This document shows positions 27,273-36,304 of a stretch of DNA of 64,000 bases, piece by piece (the stretch's first letter is position 1; each line of letters starts with the position of its first letter). The translations under genes were made by a program, and so were the position numbers. This DNA is from Streptomyces sp. NBC_01481 (lineage in GTDB: Bacteria; Actinomycetota; Actinomycetes; Streptomycetales; Streptomycetaceae): NCBI RefSeq assembly GCF_026339995.1, contig NZ_JAPEPT010000002.1:1183501-1247500 (forward strand), in the 5' to 3' direction. The notes beneath the pieces were generated by a model. It saw only the letters and a list, made by a program, of their open reading frames with translations. It searched no databases and was not told the origin of the DNA.

Positions 27273-30179
27273 GTGAGCGACAGGGGCATCCTGAGACACA
27301 TGGCTGAGCATCGAGGGGCAGTGCGGAGCCGGCGCGAGACGGGCGAACTGGCGCGGGCGCTCACGCGGGCGGTGGGCGGCGAGGTGGACTTCAGCGCGGC
27401 GGCCCGGGCCCTGATGACGATGGACGCCTCCAACTACCGGCGGGTGCCGGTCGGCGTCGTCGCGCCGCGCGACGCGGCGGACGTGGCCGCCGCCCTGGAG
27501 GTGTGCCGTACGCGCGGGGTGCCGGTGGTGCCGCGCGGCGCCGGTACATCCATCGCCGGGCAGGCCACCGGCATCGGCGTCGTCCTCGACTTCACCCGCC
27601 ACATGAACGCCGTCGTCGCGATCGACGCCGAGGCGCGCACGGCGGTGGTGCAGCCCGGCGTCGTACTGGACACGCTGCGCGATGCCGTACGGCCCGACGG
27701 GCTCACCTTCGGGCCCGATCCCTCCACGCACAGCCGCTGCACGCTCGGCGGGATGATCGGCAACAACTCCTGCGGCGCGCACTCGGTGGCGTGGGGCACG
27801 ACCGCCGACAACGTCCGCGCACTGTCGGTCGTGACGTACGGCGGGGCCGAGCTGCGTCTCGGCCAGGGCTGGGAAGGCGCTCACGCGGCTCCCGGCGCTC
27901 CGACGGGCTTGCGCGAGCTGGTCGACCGGAATCTCGCTCTCCTGCGGACCGGTTACCCCGACGGGCTGCCGCGCCGGATCTCCGGATACGCGCTGGATGC
28001 GCTGCTGCCCGAGAAGGGCGTCGACCTGGCGCGGTCGTTCTGCGGCAGCGAGGGCACGCTGGGGGTGCTGACGGAAGCATCCGTACGGCTCGTCGACGCG
28101 CCACGCGCGCGTGCGCTCGCCGTGCTCGGCTACCCGGACGAAAGCGCGGCGGCGGACGCGGCGGCCGGGCTGCTGACGCACCGGCCGCTGACCGTCGAGG
28201 GGATGGCCGAGGATCTGGTGCGCGGCGAGCGGGGGCTGCCGCGCGGCGAGGCCTGGCTGTTCGTGGAGACGGGCGGCGGCACGGCGGCCGAGGCGCGGTC
28301 CCGCGCCGATGACATCGTGCGGGCGGCCGACGCGCTGGACGGCACGGTCGTGGACGACCCGGCCGGAATGCGGGCGCTGTGGCGGGTCCGCGAGGACGCG
28401 GCGGGCACCGCGACCCGCACCGCCGACGGGGCCGAGGCCTGGCCGGGCTGGGAGGACTGCGCGGTGCCGCCCGCGCGGCTCGGCGCGTATCTGCGGGACT
28501 TCCGCGCCCTGCTCACGGCGCACGGTCTGCGCGGCACGCCGTACGGGCACTTCGGTGACGGCTGCATCCATGTCCGTATCGACTTCGACCTGATGAGCGA
28601 CGACGGTGTGCGGGCCTTCCGGCGCTTCTCGCAGGAGGTGGCGGACCTGGTCGTCGCGCACGGTGGCTCGCTGTCGGGCGAGCACGGCGACGGCCAGGCG
28701 CGTGCGGAGCTGCTGCCGAAGATGTACGGCGACGAACTGGTCGCCCTCTTCGGCCGGGTCAAGGACGTCTGGGACCCGGCGGGCGGCATGAACCCGGGCA
28801 TGCTGGCCCGGCCTTCGCGGCTGGACGCGAACCTCCGCTTCTCCGTCCTGCCGCGCGAACGCGTCGAGGTGGCCTTCGGCTATCCGCACGACGGCGGGGA
28901 CGGCGGGGACTTCTCGGCGGCGGTACGGCGGTGCGTGGGCGTCGCCAAGTGCCGGGTGACGGGGCCGAGTTCGGGGCCGGACGTGATGTGCCCCTCCTTC
29001 CGCGCGACGGGCGAGGAGCAGCACTCCACGCGAGGACGGGCGCGGCTGCTGCACGAGATGCTCGCGGGCGAGGTGGTCCACGGCCGCTGGCGCTCGCACG
29101 AGGTGCGGGACGCGCTCGACCTGTGTCTGTCCTGCAAGGGGTGCCGAAGCGACTGTCCGGTGGGCGTCGACATGGCCACGTACAAGGCGGAATTCCTGCA
29201 CCACCACTACGCGCACCGGGTGCGGCCCGCCTCGCACTACGCGATGGGCCGACTGCCTCAGTGGCTGCGGGCGGCCGCGCCGTACGCGCGGCTGGTCAAC
29301 GCGGTGGCGCGGGTGCGCCCGCTGGCGGCGCTCGCGAAGCGCCTCGGAGGCATCGCCCCCGAACGTGCCCTTCCGCTGCTGGCGCCGCAGACCTTCCGCA
29401 GCTGGCTGCGGGACCACCTGGCCACCCGTACGGAGGTCCTCACCCGCAGCCGCACGGCGGTGCTGTGGCCGGACACCTTCACCGACCACCTCTCGCCGTC
29501 CGTGGGCCGGGCGGCCGTGAAGGTCATGGAGTCGGCGGGCATCGGCATCGCCCTGCCGCCGGGCCGGGTCTGCTGCGGCCTGACGTATGTCTCGACGGGC
29601 CAGCTCGACCGGGCCCGGGCCGTCATGCGCAGGACCCTGGACACGGTGGAGCCCCTGCTCGACCTGGGCGTCCCGGTGGTGGTCCTGGAGCCGAGCTGCG
29701 CGGCGGCCCTCAAGACGGACCTGCCGGAACTCCTGACCGACGACCCGCGGGCGGCCCGCCTCGCGGCCTCGGTCCGCACCTTCGCCCAGGCCCTGGAGGA
29801 ATGCGCCCCGGACTGGGAGCCGCCCCGCCTGAACCGCCCGGTCGCGGGCCAGACCCACTGCCACCAGCACGCGGTCCTGGGCGACAAGGCGGACCGCCGC
29901 CTGCGCGAACGGGCCGGCCTGGAGGGCGAGTTGAGCGGCGGCTGCTGCGGCCTCGCGGGCAACTTCGGCTTCGAGAAGGGCCACTACGAGGTATCGGTCG
30001 CCTGCGCGGAGGACCAACTGCTCCCGTCGGTGCGGGCGGCGGGACAGTCCACGGAAATCCTGGCGGACGGCTTCTCGTGCCGTACGCAGCTGGAACACCT
30101 GGAGGGGCGGAGGGGGAGGCACCTGGCGGAGGTGCTGGCGGAGGGTTTGGGCGGCGACGCACCAAGAAAGCCTCAGTAA
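27273..30179 (+). CDS. FAD-linked oxidase with C-terminal Fe-S and CCG domains (D-lactate/glycolate dehydrogenase-like)
   Basis: A 968-residue membrane-associated flavoprotein. The N-terminal PCMH FAD domain has VPVVPRGAGTSIAGQATGIG and LGGMIGNNSCGAHSVAWG. The FAD_oxidase_C substrate domain ends around residue 510 with GEHGDGQ. A 4Fe-4S-type cluster CLSCKGCRSDCPVGVD lies near 615. CCG domains follow, VCCGLTYVSTGQ and EPSCAAALK, then GGCCGLAGNFGFE, which in GlcF/LutA-like proteins hold iron-sulphur ligands. Together these form a D-2-hydroxyacid dehydrogenase feeding quinones. The exact substrate is undefined. GTG start; ATG at 27300 is an alternative. Confidence 0.88.
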   Translation: MSDRGILRHMAEHRGAVRSRRETGELARALTRAVGGEVDFSAAARALMTMDASNYRRVPVGVVAPRDAADVAAALEVCRTRGVPVVPRGAGTSIAGQATGIGVVLDFTRHMNAVVAIDAEARTAVVQPGVVLDTLRDAVRPDGLTFGPDPSTHSRCTLGGMIGNNSCGAHSVAWGTTADNVRALSVVTYGGAELRLGQGWEGAHAAPGAPTGLRELVDRNLALLRTGYPDGLPRRISGYALDALLPEKGVDLARSFCGSEGTLGVLTEASVRLVDAPRARALAVLGYPDESAAADAAAGLLTHRPLTVEGMAEDLVRGERGLPRGEAWLFVETGGGTAAEARSRADDIVRAADALDGTVVDDPAGMRALWRVREDAAGTATRTADGAEAWPGWEDCAVPPARLGAYLRDFRALLTAHGLRGTPYGHFGDGCIHVRIDFDLMSDDGVRAFRRFSQEVADLVVAHGGSLSGEHGDGQARAELLPKMYGDELVALFGRVKDVWDPAGGMNPGMLARPSRLDANLRFSVLPRERVEVAFGYPHDGGDGGDFSAAVRRCVGVAKCRVTGPSSGPDVMCPSFRATGEEQHSTRGRARLLHEMLAGEVVHGRWRSHEVRDALDLCLSCKGCRSDCPVGVDMATYKAEFLHHHYAHRVRPASHYAMGRLPQWLRAAAPYARLVNAVARVRPLAALAKRLGGIAPERALPLLAPQTFRSWLRDHLATRTEVLTRSRTAVLWPDTFTDHLSPSVGRAAVKVMESAGIGIALPPGRVCCGLTYVSTGQLDRARAVMRRTLDTVEPLLDLGVPVVVLEPSCAAALKTDLPELLTDDPRAARLAASVRTFAQALEECAPDWEPPRLNRPVAGQTHCHQHAVLGDKADRRLRERAGLEGELSGGCCGLAGNFGFEKGHYEVSVACAEDQLLPSVRAAGQSTEILADGFSCRTQLEHLEGRRGRHLAEVLAEGLGGDAPRKPQ

Positions 30180-30640
30180 TCGTGAAGGACAGAGAGCGCT
30201 GCTGCTTGCGGGTGAGCGAGACCCGGATCCATGCCAGCCTCCACTCCTGCTCACCCGGCTCATGCCGGGGCCAGACATGAGCTCGTGCGGTGTCGTCGGC
30301 CACACCTCATTCTCGAATGTATGTTCCCATCTGGGTAAACGTCACCATCCGTCGCGAAGTAACGGAAAATCGCTGACCGCGGGAACGGGGCGGCCCGTCA
30401 GCGGGCTCTCGGCCCCGGCCGGCGGGGAACTGCCAAGCGGCGTGACAGGCGGCCCAGCGTGATGTGGCCGAAACTGAAAACACGTAGACCTCGAGACGAG
30501 GTCTGATCGCGATTTCAAGATCTTCATGGGCTTCCCAGCGCCTGTCGGTCAGCGTCGCCCGGTTCTGCCAAGCCTGACGAGCCCCGACGTCGATGGGCCT
30601 TCGGCCCTGTCCCATAGGTTCAGAGAAGAGATGAGGAGCC
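30180..30640. other. Non-coding gap with one perfect hairpin
   Basis: No convincing gene in 461 bp. AGACCTCG (30486-30493) and CGAGGTCT (30497-30504) form a perfect 8-bp stem with a 3-nt loop, which could be an operator or a weak terminator. The composition drops in GC around 30300-30350 and 30470-30520, consistent with promoter DNA for the gene at 30641. Confidence 0.5.
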
Positions 30641-30895
30641 ATGCTCATTGGAGTGACTCACACCGTTAAAGATCCAGCGAAGTTCTTTCCACTTGCCAAA
30701 GAAACGGCCGAAAATCTCCCGGCCGGCCTGACGGTCCACCAGGTACTGCCCGCTGCGGACGGGACGCGGGCCCACTGCCTGTGGGAGGCACCGTCAGTCG
30801 ACGATGTGCGCAATCTCATCGATCCTCCGACAGTCGGCATCTCCGTCAACGAGTACTTCGAGGTCAACTCTGACGAAGCCATAGGACTCCCGTGA
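30641..30895 (+). CDS. Small hypothetical protein (alpha-beta sandwich-like)
   Basis: An 84-residue protein: MLIGVTHTVKDPAKFFPLAK, LPAGLTVHQVLPAADGTRAHCLWEA and VNEYFEVNSDEAIGLP. The pattern resembles one repeat of the ferredoxin-like DUF4242/nickel-binding or dimeric alpha-beta barrel proteins. The ATG is preceded by GATGAGGAGCC, a good ribosome site. It stands alone; function unknown. Confidence 0.65.
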   Translation: MLIGVTHTVKDPAKFFPLAKETAENLPAGLTVHQVLPAADGTRAHCLWEAPSVDDVRNLIDPPTVGISVNEYFEVNSDEAIGLP

Positions 30896-31106
30896 CCCAT
30901 CGCTGAGAGCCGGACCGCAGAAGCCGCGCAGCCGGGCAGTCACCCGAGTGGGTGAAAGCCCGGCCGCGCGAGAATCAAGCCGTGCCGCTACCGGCAAGAT
31001 GCGCTGCGGTCTCAGCGACTGCCCGCCTCGTCCTCGAAGACGGCCCGGGCCCCGTGCGAGCCGCCGCCAAGCCCGCTCTCACCGCGGCGCCCTGACGGTT
31101 GCCCGG

Positions 31107-31526
31107 TTATGACATGGGCAGTTCGGCGATATGGGGCGGGTCCTGGGTGAAGTCGCTGTACCGCACCCAGGCCGGCCGTACCCGCACATGGGTGATTCCG
31201 GGCCAGGACAGCCGGTCCCGGCCGTCGGGATACACGGAGAAGTAGCACGCCTGAATGCGCTCGAGCTCGGCGCCGGTGGGGAAGTCGGCGACGCCCTCGA
31301 TCTGCGCGGTGATCGCGTCGTCCCAGCCGATCACGAGCGCGATGCGGGGGTCGGCGCGCAGGTTGAGCCACTTGCGCGTCGTCTCGACGGTGTCGAAGAC
31401 GATCTCGAGGTCGTCACTGACCGCAAACCCGACGACGGCGGCCTGGGGCGCGCCGTCCGGGGTCACTGTCGACTGGACGGCGAGCTTGTACCTGCGGAGG
31501 AACCAAATCAGCTCGTCGCGGTTCAT
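31107..31526 (-). CDS. Pyridoxamine 5'-phosphate oxidase-family protein
   Basis: A 139-residue split-barrel FMN/F420-type protein: LAVQSTVTPDGAPQAAVVGF, LEIVFDTVETTRKWLNLR, DPRIALVIGWDDAITAQIEG and the C-terminal RVRPAWVRYSDF. It resembles general-stress PPOX proteins. The substrate is not inferable. ATG start with GAGGGCTC upstream. Divergent from the truncated peptidase at 31633. Confidence 0.82.
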   Translation of the reverse strand: MNRDELIWFLRRYKLAVQSTVTPDGAPQAAVVGFAVSDDLEIVFDTVETTRKWLNLRADPRIALVIGWDDAITAQIEGVADFPTGAELERIQACYFSVYPDGRDRLSWPGITHVRVRPAWVRYSDFTQDPPHIAELPMS

Positions 31527-31632
31527 GAGCCCTCTCTACCACGGGCGCGGCGGCGCGGCGCGCGGTGCGGGTGGCTGGGCAGGCCCGGCAGGGCCAATGG
31601 GCGTCGTGCGGGAGATCGACGGGAGGTGTGCC

Positions 31633-31866
31633 ATGCCGATGACGGAGGGAACGGTCCCGTTCCGCGGGTACTTCACCTGCGACCAGATGGTGGGCCCGCA
31701 CCCGGCGCCCGGCGGGAAAGCGCCCCTCATCGTCGTCCGCGGGGGCCGGGCGGGCGCGGAGTGGGTGGTCTTCGAGGACAGCGCCCATCTGGCGAAGGTT
31801 GAGGAGCCGGATCGCTATCGGGAGGCCCTGGACACGTTCCTCAGCCGGATGGAACCTAGGAGTTGA
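31633..31866 (+). pseudogene. Internally deleted proline iminopeptidase-like gene
   Basis: A 77-residue frame whose two halves match opposite ends of proline iminopeptidase-type alpha/beta hydrolases. TEGTVPFRGY with GGKAPLIVVRGG corresponds to the N-terminus up to the HGGPG oxyanion strand, and EWVVFEDSAHLAKVEEPDRY to the C-terminal catalytic-His segment. The ~200 residues between them, including the GxSxGG nucleophile and Asp, are absent, so it cannot be catalytic. The frame is intact across the junction (about 31745). It keeps its own ATG with GGGAGGTG. Confidence 0.7.
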
Positions 31867-32620
31867 TCAGGCTCAGCAACCGCTGCGTGGCCTCGAATCC
31901 GGTACCGGCCGTCTGCAGGAACCGCTGGATCCGTCCCACCGCCTGATCGCGAGCCTGCTCGTCGCCGTCGGCCAGCGCCGCGTCGAGGACATCCGCATGG
32001 CTTGCGGCGACATCGGCCTGCTCCTGCGGAGCGCGGTCGGCCTCATTCCTCAGTTGCTGTGCCAACTCCTGGTAGCTGACCCGGCCTTGCTCGCTGTGGG
32101 ACTGATAGGTGGTGGAGGTCGCCCCGGGGCTGTTGAAATTCCCCGAGATGTGATTGTCGCCGGAACTGGACGTCTGATGGATGGTGACACCAGAAGGCGC
32201 GTGCCTGCGGCCGTAGTTCGCCACGTTCTCTCTGACTCCCACTGCGGTGGCCCGGTAGCGGCCGGGGTTGAACGGATGATGGTCGGTCACCTGCTGACGG
32301 GCGAGCCCCAGGTCCTCCAGCCTGCCCATGATGTGATGCACATCCGCGGGATTCCAGGCCATCTGCCGGAAGTAGCCGGACATGTCGACGAACACGTCAG
32401 GAACACTCCCGCTCGTGCTGCAGAGGTGGTCCAGGGCGCCCAGCGCGAGCCTGTCCGTTTCCCCCTCCGACGTCGACCGGGCAGGCAGGGCATTCCTGAA
32501 CTCGATCTCCCTGTGGGCCCGTCCTCGCGATGCTGTTCCGCGGCGGACGATGATGGCGATCACCGGCAAGGACAAGATCACGGCTAAGGGCAGAAGGGTG
32601 ACAAGGCTGACGAAGTTCAC
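31856..32620 (-). CDS. Membrane-anchored hypothetical protein
   Basis: A 254-residue protein with one N-terminal transmembrane helix (LVTLLPLAVILSLPVIAIIV). A cytoplasmic domain follows with a winged-helix-like region (ADVHHIMGRLEDLGLARQQV), a Gly/Ser/Asn beta-rich linker (SSSGDNHISGNFNSPGATST) and C-terminal helices. The linker resembles the short motif found in predicted effector-associated or TRYPCO-type proteins, but this is weak. Its 3' end overlaps the peptidase remnant by 11 bp. Function unknown. Confidence 0.65.
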   Translation of the reverse strand: MNFVSLVTLLPLAVILSLPVIAIIVRRGTASRGRAHREIEFRNALPARSTSEGETDRLALGALDHLCSTSGSVPDVFVDMSGYFRQMAWNPADVHHIMGRLEDLGLARQQVTDHHPFNPGRYRATAVGVRENVANYGRRHAPSGVTIHQTSSSGDNHISGNFNSPGATSTTYQSHSEQGRVSYQELAQQLRNEADRAPQEQADVAASHADVLDAALADGDEQARDQAVGRIQRFLQTAGTGFEATQRLLSLINS

Positions 32621-32730
32621 GCGGGGGTCCTCCTGTGCCGGGCGCTGCTCGGAGCGTAGAGCTGGGTCGCCTGCGTGAACAAGGGCCCGAGGGAGCTGGC
32701 TGCCGAGGCAGCGGAGGTCGTGCGCGCGGC

Positions 32731-33090
32731 GCGGTTCGGTGAGCGGTCACCAGAGCCAGGGACAGGAAGACGGGGCGTTCGAGGTAGTAGCCGAGGGAGA
32801 GATCCCCGCCCCAACCGAGGTGCTCAGTAGCGGAGTTGAGCAGGGTGGTCAGGCGGCCGCTGTCACGGTCTGTCCCCACTCGGCGAGGCGCTCACCGAGC
32901 CGAGGCCGCAGCCTCCTTGGGCTCCTGCCACGTGCCTTGGATTGAGGACGCGGACTTCATGAGCCAGTGCGCCGTCTCCATGGGCGGCAGGTCGGAGGCG
33001 TACGAGGCGCGGCGTAGGCCCTCCTGGTCGAATCGCTGTTTCGGGCCGGTCCAGAGGTAGCCGTGGTGGTGCAACTGTCACCTCGTTCGG
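32731..33090 (-). pseudogene. Degenerate copy A of the 38.2-kb hypothetical gene (direct repeat)
   Basis: This 360-bp block is homologous over its whole length to 38174-38552, in the same orientation. It begins as an intact gene (minus strand, MHHHGYLWTGPKQRFDQEGL and so on) but loses frame after KEAAA. About 15-20 bp present in copy B (GGGACGCGAAACGGGGTTCG region) are missing, and the downstream DRDSGRLTTLLNS segment falls in another frame. The gene is therefore dead. With the leftover DNA it accounts for the 32621-33231 gap. Confidence 0.75.
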
Positions 33091-33231
33091 GGCCGCTCGC
33101 ACGACCGCGCCGTGGTTGCCGTACTAGTTCCAAGGATGCAGTCGGATGTCCTCTTCGAGGGCGACGTTCCCTGCCTGTGGGCCCGGAAGCATGAAGAGCC
33201 GAACGGGAAGAACTTCAGGAAGACGGGTCGC

Positions 33232-33564
33232 ATGAACGAGGAAGTCATTCCAATCCTTCACGTCCGGGATGCCACCGCTGCGGTCGCGTGGTACGGCCGT
33301 CTGGGCTTCGCCAAGCAGTGGGAGCATCGCTTCGAGCCGGGGTTTCCCGCGTTCGTCGAGATCACCCGTGGCCGGGTGCGGCTGTTCTTGTCGGAGCACA
33401 AGGACGACGCCCGCCCCGACACTCTGGTGTACCTCCGCGTCCGTGATGTCGACGCCGTCGCCGCCGAATTCGGCGCACAGGCGAAGGACGCCCCGTGGGC
33501 GCGCGAGATCGAGCTGCGTGACCCTGACGGCAATCGGCTGCGGGTAGGCACGCCGACGGAATGA
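33232..33564 (+). CDS. Glyoxalase/bleomycin-resistance (VOC) family protein
   Basis: A 110-residue VOC protein: VIPILHVRDATAAVAWYGRL for the first beta-alpha-beta module, FPAFVEITRGRVRLFLSEH, and the C-terminal EIELRDPDGNRLRVG with a conserved metal/ligand strand. Such single-domain VOC proteins dimerise and either bind drugs of the bleomycin group or act on small oxo compounds. ATG at 33232; an upstream in-frame extension to 33112 lacks family similarity. Confidence 0.85.
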   Translation: MNEEVIPILHVRDATAAVAWYGRLGFAKQWEHRFEPGFPAFVEITRGRVRLFLSEHKDDARPDTLVYLRVRDVDAVAAEFGAQAKDAPWAREIELRDPDGNRLRVGTPTE

Positions 33565-33638
33565 CCTGTGGAAGACCCCGTCACTCCCGACCGCCCGCAT
33601 CCTGTGAGATGGCCGTCTTCTTGTTCCTGGACTTGCGA

Positions 33639-33665
33639 TTCTCGAACTGGTCGAGACTTCGAGAA
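33639..33665. promoter_or_regulatory. Candidate PadR operator
   Basis: TTCTCGAA (33639-33646) and TTCGAGAA (33658-33665) are perfectly inverted with an 11-bp spacer, 14 bp upstream of the padR-like start. Autorepression by the PadR protein is the obvious reading. Confidence 0.6.
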
Positions 33666-33678
33666 GGGGCTGGTCCTC

Positions 33679-34014
33679 ATGGCCGGACCTCACCCGGCGT
33701 GGGTGCGCGCATGCCTGCAGCTCTGCCTGCTGGGCGTCTTGGAAGCCGAAGGGCCCAGCTACGGCTACGCGTTGCTGACCCGCCTGTCGTCGGCCGGCCT
33801 CGGCAACGTGAAGCCCGCCACGCTCTACCCCGCGCTTGCCCGCCTGGCGGAGGAAGGCGCCGTCGAGGTGCAGTGGGCGGCCGGAGAGGCCGGGCCGGGG
33901 CGCAAGTACTACCTCATCACCGCAGAGGGCCGAAGGCGCCTTGAGGATCAGCGCACGGCCTGGAAGGACTTCAGCACCACAGTGACGGCGCTTACGGGAG
34001 GGGAAGGACTGTGA
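33679..34014 (+). CDS. PadR-family transcriptional regulator
   Basis: A 111-residue PadR wing-helix protein: CLQLCLLGVLEAEGPSYGYA, LSSAGLGNVKPATLYPALAR (recognition helix), the wing GPGRKYYLITAEGRRRL and a shortened C-terminal dimerisation helix. PadR repressors of this PF03551 class often control the membrane protein encoded next. Here the stop overlaps the next GTG (GTGA), so the two are coupled. ATG chosen at 33679, since upstream codons include the operator. Confidence 0.9.
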   Translation: MAGPHPAWVRACLQLCLLGVLEAEGPSYGYALLTRLSSAGLGNVKPATLYPALARLAEEGAVEVQWAAGEAGPGRKYYLITAEGRRRLEDQRTAWKDFSTTVTALTGGEGL

Positions 34015-35039
34015 CGGCGAACACAAGCATCAAGTGGACCCGAGAGGAGGACGAGAGGTGGGCTGCCGCCTTCGAACGCGAACTGGTTCTGAAGCACAAC
34101 CCCCAGAAGGGGCTGGCGGACCAGGCTCTCTCCGAGGTCCACGAGACGGTGACCGAGACCGGCAGGTCGGCGCGGGACCTGTTCGACGACCCCCGGCAGT
34201 ACGCAGCCTCGGTTGCGGCCGAACGCATCGACGAGGCGCACACAAGCAGGGTGGACCTGGCGGGCACGACGGCTGGTGAGCGGTTCACCGCCGGGCTCGC
34301 GGTGGCCGGGTTCAATGGAGTCCTGCTGAGCGCGAGCCTCTGGGTCCGCAACGGGATACGGGCCGATGTGTCGTGGGCGACGCTGACAGGCGTCGGAGCG
34401 CTCGCCGCAGCCACCGTGGTCGCCTGTGTCGCGCTCGCTCTGCGCACCGCGGGCCGCATGGCGGCCATGCGGGCGTGTCTCGGAGCGTTCGCAGTGACGT
34501 TGGTGGGCGGGATCGCCGCCGCTTCCCTGCTGCCCCATCACGCCCTGTTCTCGCTGCCCGCGCCAGTACTGCTCGCGGCATCGGCAGCGGTGATGGTGGG
34601 CGCGCACCGCCTGCCCGACAGGACAGCAGACAGGTGGTTCGCCCCGGCCCGGGGTGGGGGCAGCGAGGCGTGGCTCCGGCGCCTGGACGGGCTGCTGCGT
34701 GGACGTCATGGCATGTCGGCGGCGGATGCGCGGGGACATGTGGCCGAAGCCCGCTCTCACCTGGCCGCGGCACCGGAGCCGACGGCCCAGGGGGAATTCG
34801 GTGATGTGGAGATCTACGCATCCCGATTGGCCGACGGGCCGGGCCGCAAGCGGCGGGCCCAGCGGCGACGGGTCCTCGCGGTCGGGCTCCTCGCCGTGCT
34901 GGTCGTCGTGGCGTGGAGCCACGCGCTACGCAGTCAAGGCGTGGCCTCGTACCGCTTCTGGGTCCCTCTGGTGCTTCTGGCGGCGTGTGCGGCCGACATC
35001 GTGCAGGTGTGGAGGGACGGCCGGCGCCAGAAGCGCTGA
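34011..35039 (+). CDS. PadR-coupled integral membrane protein
   Basis: A 342-residue protein. The hydrophilic N-terminal ~90 residues contain NPQKGLADQALSEVHETV. Four hydrophobic spans follow (about 95-115, 125-145, 150-170, 172-190), then a soluble loop and a final pair of helices (RRRVLAVGLLAVLVVVAWSH and YRFWVPLVLLAACAADIVQV). The plan matches membrane proteins (DUF1700/DUF1048-like) encoded with PadR repressors and thought to respond to envelope stress. The family is not certain. Confidence 0.75.
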   Translation: MTANTSIKWTREEDERWAAAFERELVLKHNPQKGLADQALSEVHETVTETGRSARDLFDDPRQYAASVAAERIDEAHTSRVDLAGTTAGERFTAGLAVAGFNGVLLSASLWVRNGIRADVSWATLTGVGALAAATVVACVALALRTAGRMAAMRACLGAFAVTLVGGIAAASLLPHHALFSLPAPVLLAASAAVMVGAHRLPDRTADRWFAPARGGGSEAWLRRLDGLLRGRHGMSAADARGHVAEARSHLAAAPEPTAQGEFGDVEIYASRLADGPGRKRRAQRRRVLAVGLLAVLVVVAWSHALRSQGVASYRFWVPLVLLAACAADIVQVWRDGRRQKR

Positions 35040-35077
35040 GGGACAGCAGCGGAAGCGCCGGGGGCCCAGCGCGGCTA

Positions 35078-36304
35078 GTGCTGTGACCGCATAGGTTCGC
35101 CGGGTTGGTGGTGGCGGTTGGATGTGCGGTGACGTCGATCCAACTGCTGGAGGCGCGGTGGCCGAGCCTGTCCGTGTGCGCAGACTGACTGACCAGGAAG
35201 GGCAGAAGCTGCAGCAGATCGTGCGCCGGGGCAGCACCAGTTCGGTGCGCTACCGGCGGGCGATGATGCTGCTGGCCTCGGCCGGCGGGAACCGGGTGCC
35301 GGTGATCGCCCAGTTGGTGCAGGCCGACGAGGACACTGTCCGGGATGTGATCCACCGGTTCAACCAGATCGGCCTGGCCTGTCTGGACCCTCAATGGGCG
35401 GGAGGCCGTCCCCGCCAACTCAGCCCTGATGACGAGGACTTCGTCATCCAGACGGCCACCACCCGCCCCGCCACGCTCGGCCAGCCCTTCACCCGCTGGT
35501 CGCTGCGCAAACTCGTCGCCTATCTGCGGAAAGTCCACGGCCGGATCATCCGCATCGGCCGTGAGACCTTACGCAGCCTGCTCGCCCGCCGCGGCGTCAC
35601 CTTCCAGCGCACCAAGACATGGAAGGAATCACCCGACCCGGACGGCGAGGCGGAGCTGGACCGGATCGAGGAGGTCCTGGACCGCTTTTCCGACCGCGTG
35701 TTCGCCTTCGATGAGTTCGGCCCGCTCGGAATCCGGCCCACCGCAGGCTCGGGCTGGGCCGAACGGAGACATCCCGACCGGGTGCCGGCCACTTACCACC
35801 GCACTCACGGAGTGCGCTACTTCCACGGCTGCTATTCGGTCGGTGACGACCGGCTGTGGGGCGTCAACCAGCGCAGGAAGGGTGCCGCGAACACGCTGGC
35901 CGCGCTGAAGTCCATCCGTGCCGCCCGGCCCGATGGCGCACCGATCTATGCCATCTTGGACAACCTGTCCGCCCACAAAGGCGCCGACATCCGCCGCTGG
36001 GCGAAGAAGCACAAGGTCGAGTTGTGCTTCACCCCGACCTACGCCTCGTGGGCGAACCCGATCGAGGCGCACTTCGGACCGCTGAGGCAGTTCACCATCG
36101 CCAACTCGAACTATCCCAACCACACCGTGCAGACCCGGGCCCTGCACGCCTACCTGCGCTGGCGCAAACGCCAACGCCCGCCACCGCGACGTTCTGGCCG
36201 CCGAACGCAAGGAGCGCGCCCGCATCCGCAGCGAAAAGGGCATCCGCTGGGGTGGACGCCCCGTCGTCACTGACACGATCGGCGAACCGGTGCGGTCAGA
36301 ACAC
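35078..36304 (+). mobile_element. IS630-family insertion sequence
   Basis: Terminal inverted repeats: after the target TA the left end reads GTGCTGTGACCGCATAGG then TTCGCCG, and the right end, inverted, GTGTTCTGACCGCACCGG then TTCGCCG (five differences over 25 bp). A TA dinucleotide flanks both ends (35076-35077 and 36305-36306), the IS630/Tc1 target duplication. It carries one transposase gene. A deleted, inverted relative lies at 37862-38143. Confidence 0.88.
35122..36273 (+). CDS. IS630 transposase, C-terminally frameshifted
   Basis: A DDE transposase: an N-terminal HTH_29/Homeodomain-like region (LVQADEDTVRDVIHRFNQIG) and a DDE_3 catalytic core with Asp in FAFDEFGPLG, Asp in YAILDNLSAHKG and Glu in ASWANPIEAHFG, all intact. 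After LHAYLRWR the frame changes. An extra A in the AAA at 36166-36168 appears to shift it; removing one base restores the family tail (RHRDVLAAERKERARIRSEK) and a TAA at 36305-36307 that uses the target TA. As drawn the protein ends in unrelated basic residues. Start could also be the GTG at 35158. Confidence 0.85.
   Translation: MCGDVDPTAGGAVAEPVRVRRLTDQEGQKLQQIVRRGSTSSVRYRRAMMLLASAGGNRVPVIAQLVQADEDTVRDVIHRFNQIGLACLDPQWAGGRPRQLSPDDEDFVIQTATTRPATLGQPFTRWSLRKLVAYLRKVHGRIIRIGRETLRSLLARRGVTFQRTKTWKESPDPDGEAELDRIEEVLDRFSDRVFAFDEFGPLGIRPTAGSGWAERRHPDRVPATYHRTHGVRYFHGCYSVGDDRLWGVNQRRKGAANTLAALKSIRAARPDGAPIYAILDNLSAHKGADIRRWAKKHKVELCFTPTYASWANPIEAHFGPLRQFTIANSNYPNHTVQTRALHAYLRWRKRQRPPPRRSGRRTQGARPHPQRKGHPLGWTPRRH

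Noticed and set aside
27171..30305. 1044-residue minus-strand open frame
   Set aside because: Exact antisense of the FAD/Fe-S oxidase, with His/Arg/Pro-rich shadow composition; no family motifs.
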